A stretch of DNA of 7,375 nt from JAGNNV01 sp039932395 (GTDB lineage: Bacteria > Acidobacteriota > Vicinamibacteria > Fen-336 > JAGNNV01). How positions within the stretch are numbered: position 1 is the first letter of the stretch; each line of letters opens with the position of its first letter. This document shows positions 5,975 to 7,375 of the stretch, in pieces. The notes beneath the pieces were generated by a model, which was not told the origin of the DNA, ran no database searches, and was given only the letters and a program-made list of their open reading frames with translations. A program made the position numbers and the translations under genes. The DNA lies in assembly GCA_039932395.1 (NCBI GenBank), contig JBDTQB010000230.1, positions 1 through 7,375 on the forward strand. The letters run 5' to 3'.

Positions 5975-7375
5975 AGAAAAGTAAGACTTCGCGTGTGAAG
6001 ACGAGAAAGGTGGCGCCGCCCCGACCAGGAAAAGTAACCGTCCGCAAGTTGCCGACCGGTGTTCGCGGCCTAGATGACATTCTGGGAGGCGGGCTGCCCG
6101 AATTCTCGTTCAACATCATCGCGGGTGCGCCGGGTTGCGGGAAGACGACGCTCGCGCATCAGATCCTGTTCGCCAATGCGACGCCGCAGAAGCCAGCCCT
6201 GTACTTCACCGTGCTCGGCGAACCCGCGCTGAAGATGTTGCGCTACCAGCAACAATATTCCTTTTTCGATTTGAGCAAGGTGAACAAGGCGATCCGTTTC
6301 GTCAACCTGAGCCACGTGTTGCTGGAGCAGGACCTGAAGGGGGTTCTCGCGGAAATCACGAAGGAAGTCCTTGCGTCCCATCCAAGCATGGTGGTGGTGG
6401 ACTCGTTCCGCACCGTGGTGCGCAAGGCTCAAGCGGGGACGGATCACATGGAACTCCAGGCTTTCATACAAACCCTGGCGCTGCTCTTGTCCTCCTGCCA
6501 GGCGACGACCTTCCTGATCGGCGAATATACCGACGGAGAAATCCGCGACAATCCGGTGTTCACCGTCTGTGACGGCCTTTTTCTGCTCACCCAGAACCCG
6601 GAGCGAAATTCCGTGGTGCGGAAGCTGCAAATCATGAAGTTGCGCGGGCAGGCATCGGTGCCCGGGTTGCACACCATCCGCATTACCGATGACGGTTTGC
6701 AAGCCTTCTCGCGCACTCTGGGTCTGGTCGGGAAGAAAGACCGGGCCCGCACACGAAAGCGGCTTTCCACCGGCATTCCCGAACTGGATACGATGATGGG
6801 CGGGGGCGTCCTTGAAGGCGACAGCATGCTCGTGTCCGGCCCTTCGGGTACGGGCAAGTCGGCGATCGCGACGCACTTTCTCGCCGAAGGTCTGCGTCGA
6901 GGCGAAGGAGGTGTGGCCGCTGTGTTCGAAGAACGTCCGATCGGGTACGCGGCGCGAGCGGGCTCCTTTGGCCTCGACCTTTTGACGCCGCAGAAAAACG
7001 GACTGCTCGAGATGCTTTACCTTCGTCCGCTGGACCTTTCAGTGGATGAAACCATGCAGGAAATCCTCGACGCGGTGAAAAGGATCAATGCCAAGCGCCT
7101 GGTGATCGATTCGCTGGTGGGCTTTGAGATGGCGCTCGCCCCTGGTTTCCGGGAGGACTTTCGCGAATCTCTCTACCGGATGATCGCGGCGTTGACCGGA
7201 GCGGGGGTGACGATCCTGACCACCGTCGAGATCGAGGATTCGTTCATCTCATTCGAGTTCAGCCACTACACCATTTCGTTTCTCACCGATGACATCGTCC
7301 GGCTCCGTTACGTGGAGATTGACGGCCAGCTTCGCAAAGTGATGGTCGTGGTCAAGATGCGCGGCGGCAACCACA
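5971..7375 (+). CDS. KaiC-like double-domain RecA-superfamily ATPase, 3'-truncated
   Basis: 468 codons are visible and the frame is still open at the right edge. A basic N-terminal tail (residues 2-25) precedes two KaiC domains. Domain 1 starts at TGVRGLDDILGGGLP (29-43), with Walker A GAPGCGKTT (52-60) and Walker B VVVDS (141-145). Domain 2 starts at TGIPELDTMMGGGV (267-280), with Walker A GPSGTGKS (290-297) and Walker B LVIDS (377-381). Domain 2 keeps the Glu pair (E320, E321 in VFEE), which in cyanobacterial KaiC supports catalysis. Domain 1 has GE (83-84) at the equivalent place. The end reads TISFLTDDIVRLRYVEI, then KMRGG, matching the KaiC C-terminal region. S436 seems to align with the KaiC phospho-Ser431, while the next position is Phe, not Thr. 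It is most likely a signalling ATPase, not a clock protein, since no kaiA or kaiB is present here. It is coupled to the 145-aa gene upstream. Probably only a few tens of residues are missing, though some relatives carry longer tails. Confidence 0.9.
   Translation, partial: MKKSKTSRVKTRKVAPPRPGKVTVRKLPTGVRGLDDILGGGLPEFSFNIIAGAPGCGKTTLAHQILFANATPQKPALYFTVLGEPALKMLRYQQQYSFFDLSKVNKAIRFVNLSHVLLEQDLKGVLAEITKEVLASHPSMVVVDSFRTVVRKAQAGTDHMELQAFIQTLALLLSSCQATTFLIGEYTDGEIRDNPVFTVCDGLFLLTQNPERNSVVRKLQIMKLRGQASVPGLHTIRITDDGLQAFSRTLGLVGKKDRARTRKRLSTGIPELDTMMGGGVLEGDSMLVSGPSGTGKSAIATHFLAEGLRRGEGGVAAVFEERPIGYAARAGSFGLDLLTPQKNGLLEMLYLRPLDLSVDETMQEILDAVKRINAKRLVIDSLVGFEMALAPGFREDFRESLYRMIAALTGAGVTILTTVEIEDSFISFEFSHYTISFLTDDIVRLRYVEIDGQLRKVMVVVKMRGGNH

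Noticed and set aside
6070..6876. 268-codon minus-strand frame opposite the KaiC-like gene
   Set aside because: The + strand has intact Walker A and B motifs across this span, so the antisense frame is a shadow.
5537..7375. A true circadian kaiABC clock
   Set aside because: No kaiA or kaiB is visible, the upstream protein does not look like KaiB, and the phosphosite region departs from cyanobacterial KaiC.
1..7375. CRISPR array, tRNA or rRNA, insertion sequence, phage genes
   Set aside because: No regularly spaced repeats, tRNA-like cloverleaf, transposase motifs or terminal inverted repeats were seen. The link to phage N4 is only through the receptor family name.

Overview
The window is GC-rich and densely coded, and every gene I can support reads on the + strand. 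Family content suggests a Gram-negative proteobacterium: an outer-membrane TPR/beta-barrel protein, a lipoprotein with a lipobox, two Sec signal peptides, and a double-domain KaiC-like ATPase of the type common outside cyanobacteria. A beta- or gammaproteobacterium is my best guess, partly because one hairpin resembles an interspersed repeat I associate with those groups. The lineage cannot be fixed from this sequence alone.

Region 1 (1-5283) looks like the distal part of an exopolysaccharide synthesis and export operon. In order it holds: the 3' portion of an NfrA-like gene (periplasmic TPR superhelix, then an outer-membrane barrel domain); a lipoprotein that resembles TIM-barrel glycosidase-like proteins; a small secreted protein built from two copies of a 54-residue histidine-rich unit; and a secreted DUF2334 (YdaL-type) polysaccharide deacetylase-like protein. 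The gaps are 10, 138 and 13 bp. My inference is that the genes serve one synthase-dependent polysaccharide: NfrA-like exports it, and the other products trim, deacetylate or bind it in the periplasm. The inner-membrane glycosyltransferase (NfrB-like) would be expected upstream, outside the window.

Region 2 (5284-5536) is non-coding. It holds a probable intrinsic terminator just after the deacetylase stop and a second GC-rich, REP-like double hairpin. The remaining ~150 bp presumably carry the promoter for the next operon, but no convincing -35/-10 pair is visible.

Region 3 (5537-7375) is a separate two-gene unit: a 145-aa conserved protein of unknown function, overlapping by 4 bp (ATGA) a KaiC-like protein with two RecA/KaiC ATPase domains. 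The KaiC-like gene runs off the right edge. This arrangement is typical of bacterial signalling modules that pair KaiC-like ATPases with a small partner and often a histidine kinase, but no kinase is visible here.

The most interesting points are three. The GH-like and deacetylase functions that PgaB and PelA carry in one chain appear here as separate proteins. The duplicated His-rich secreted protein lies between them. The 145-aa protein is translationally coupled to the KaiC-like ATPase.
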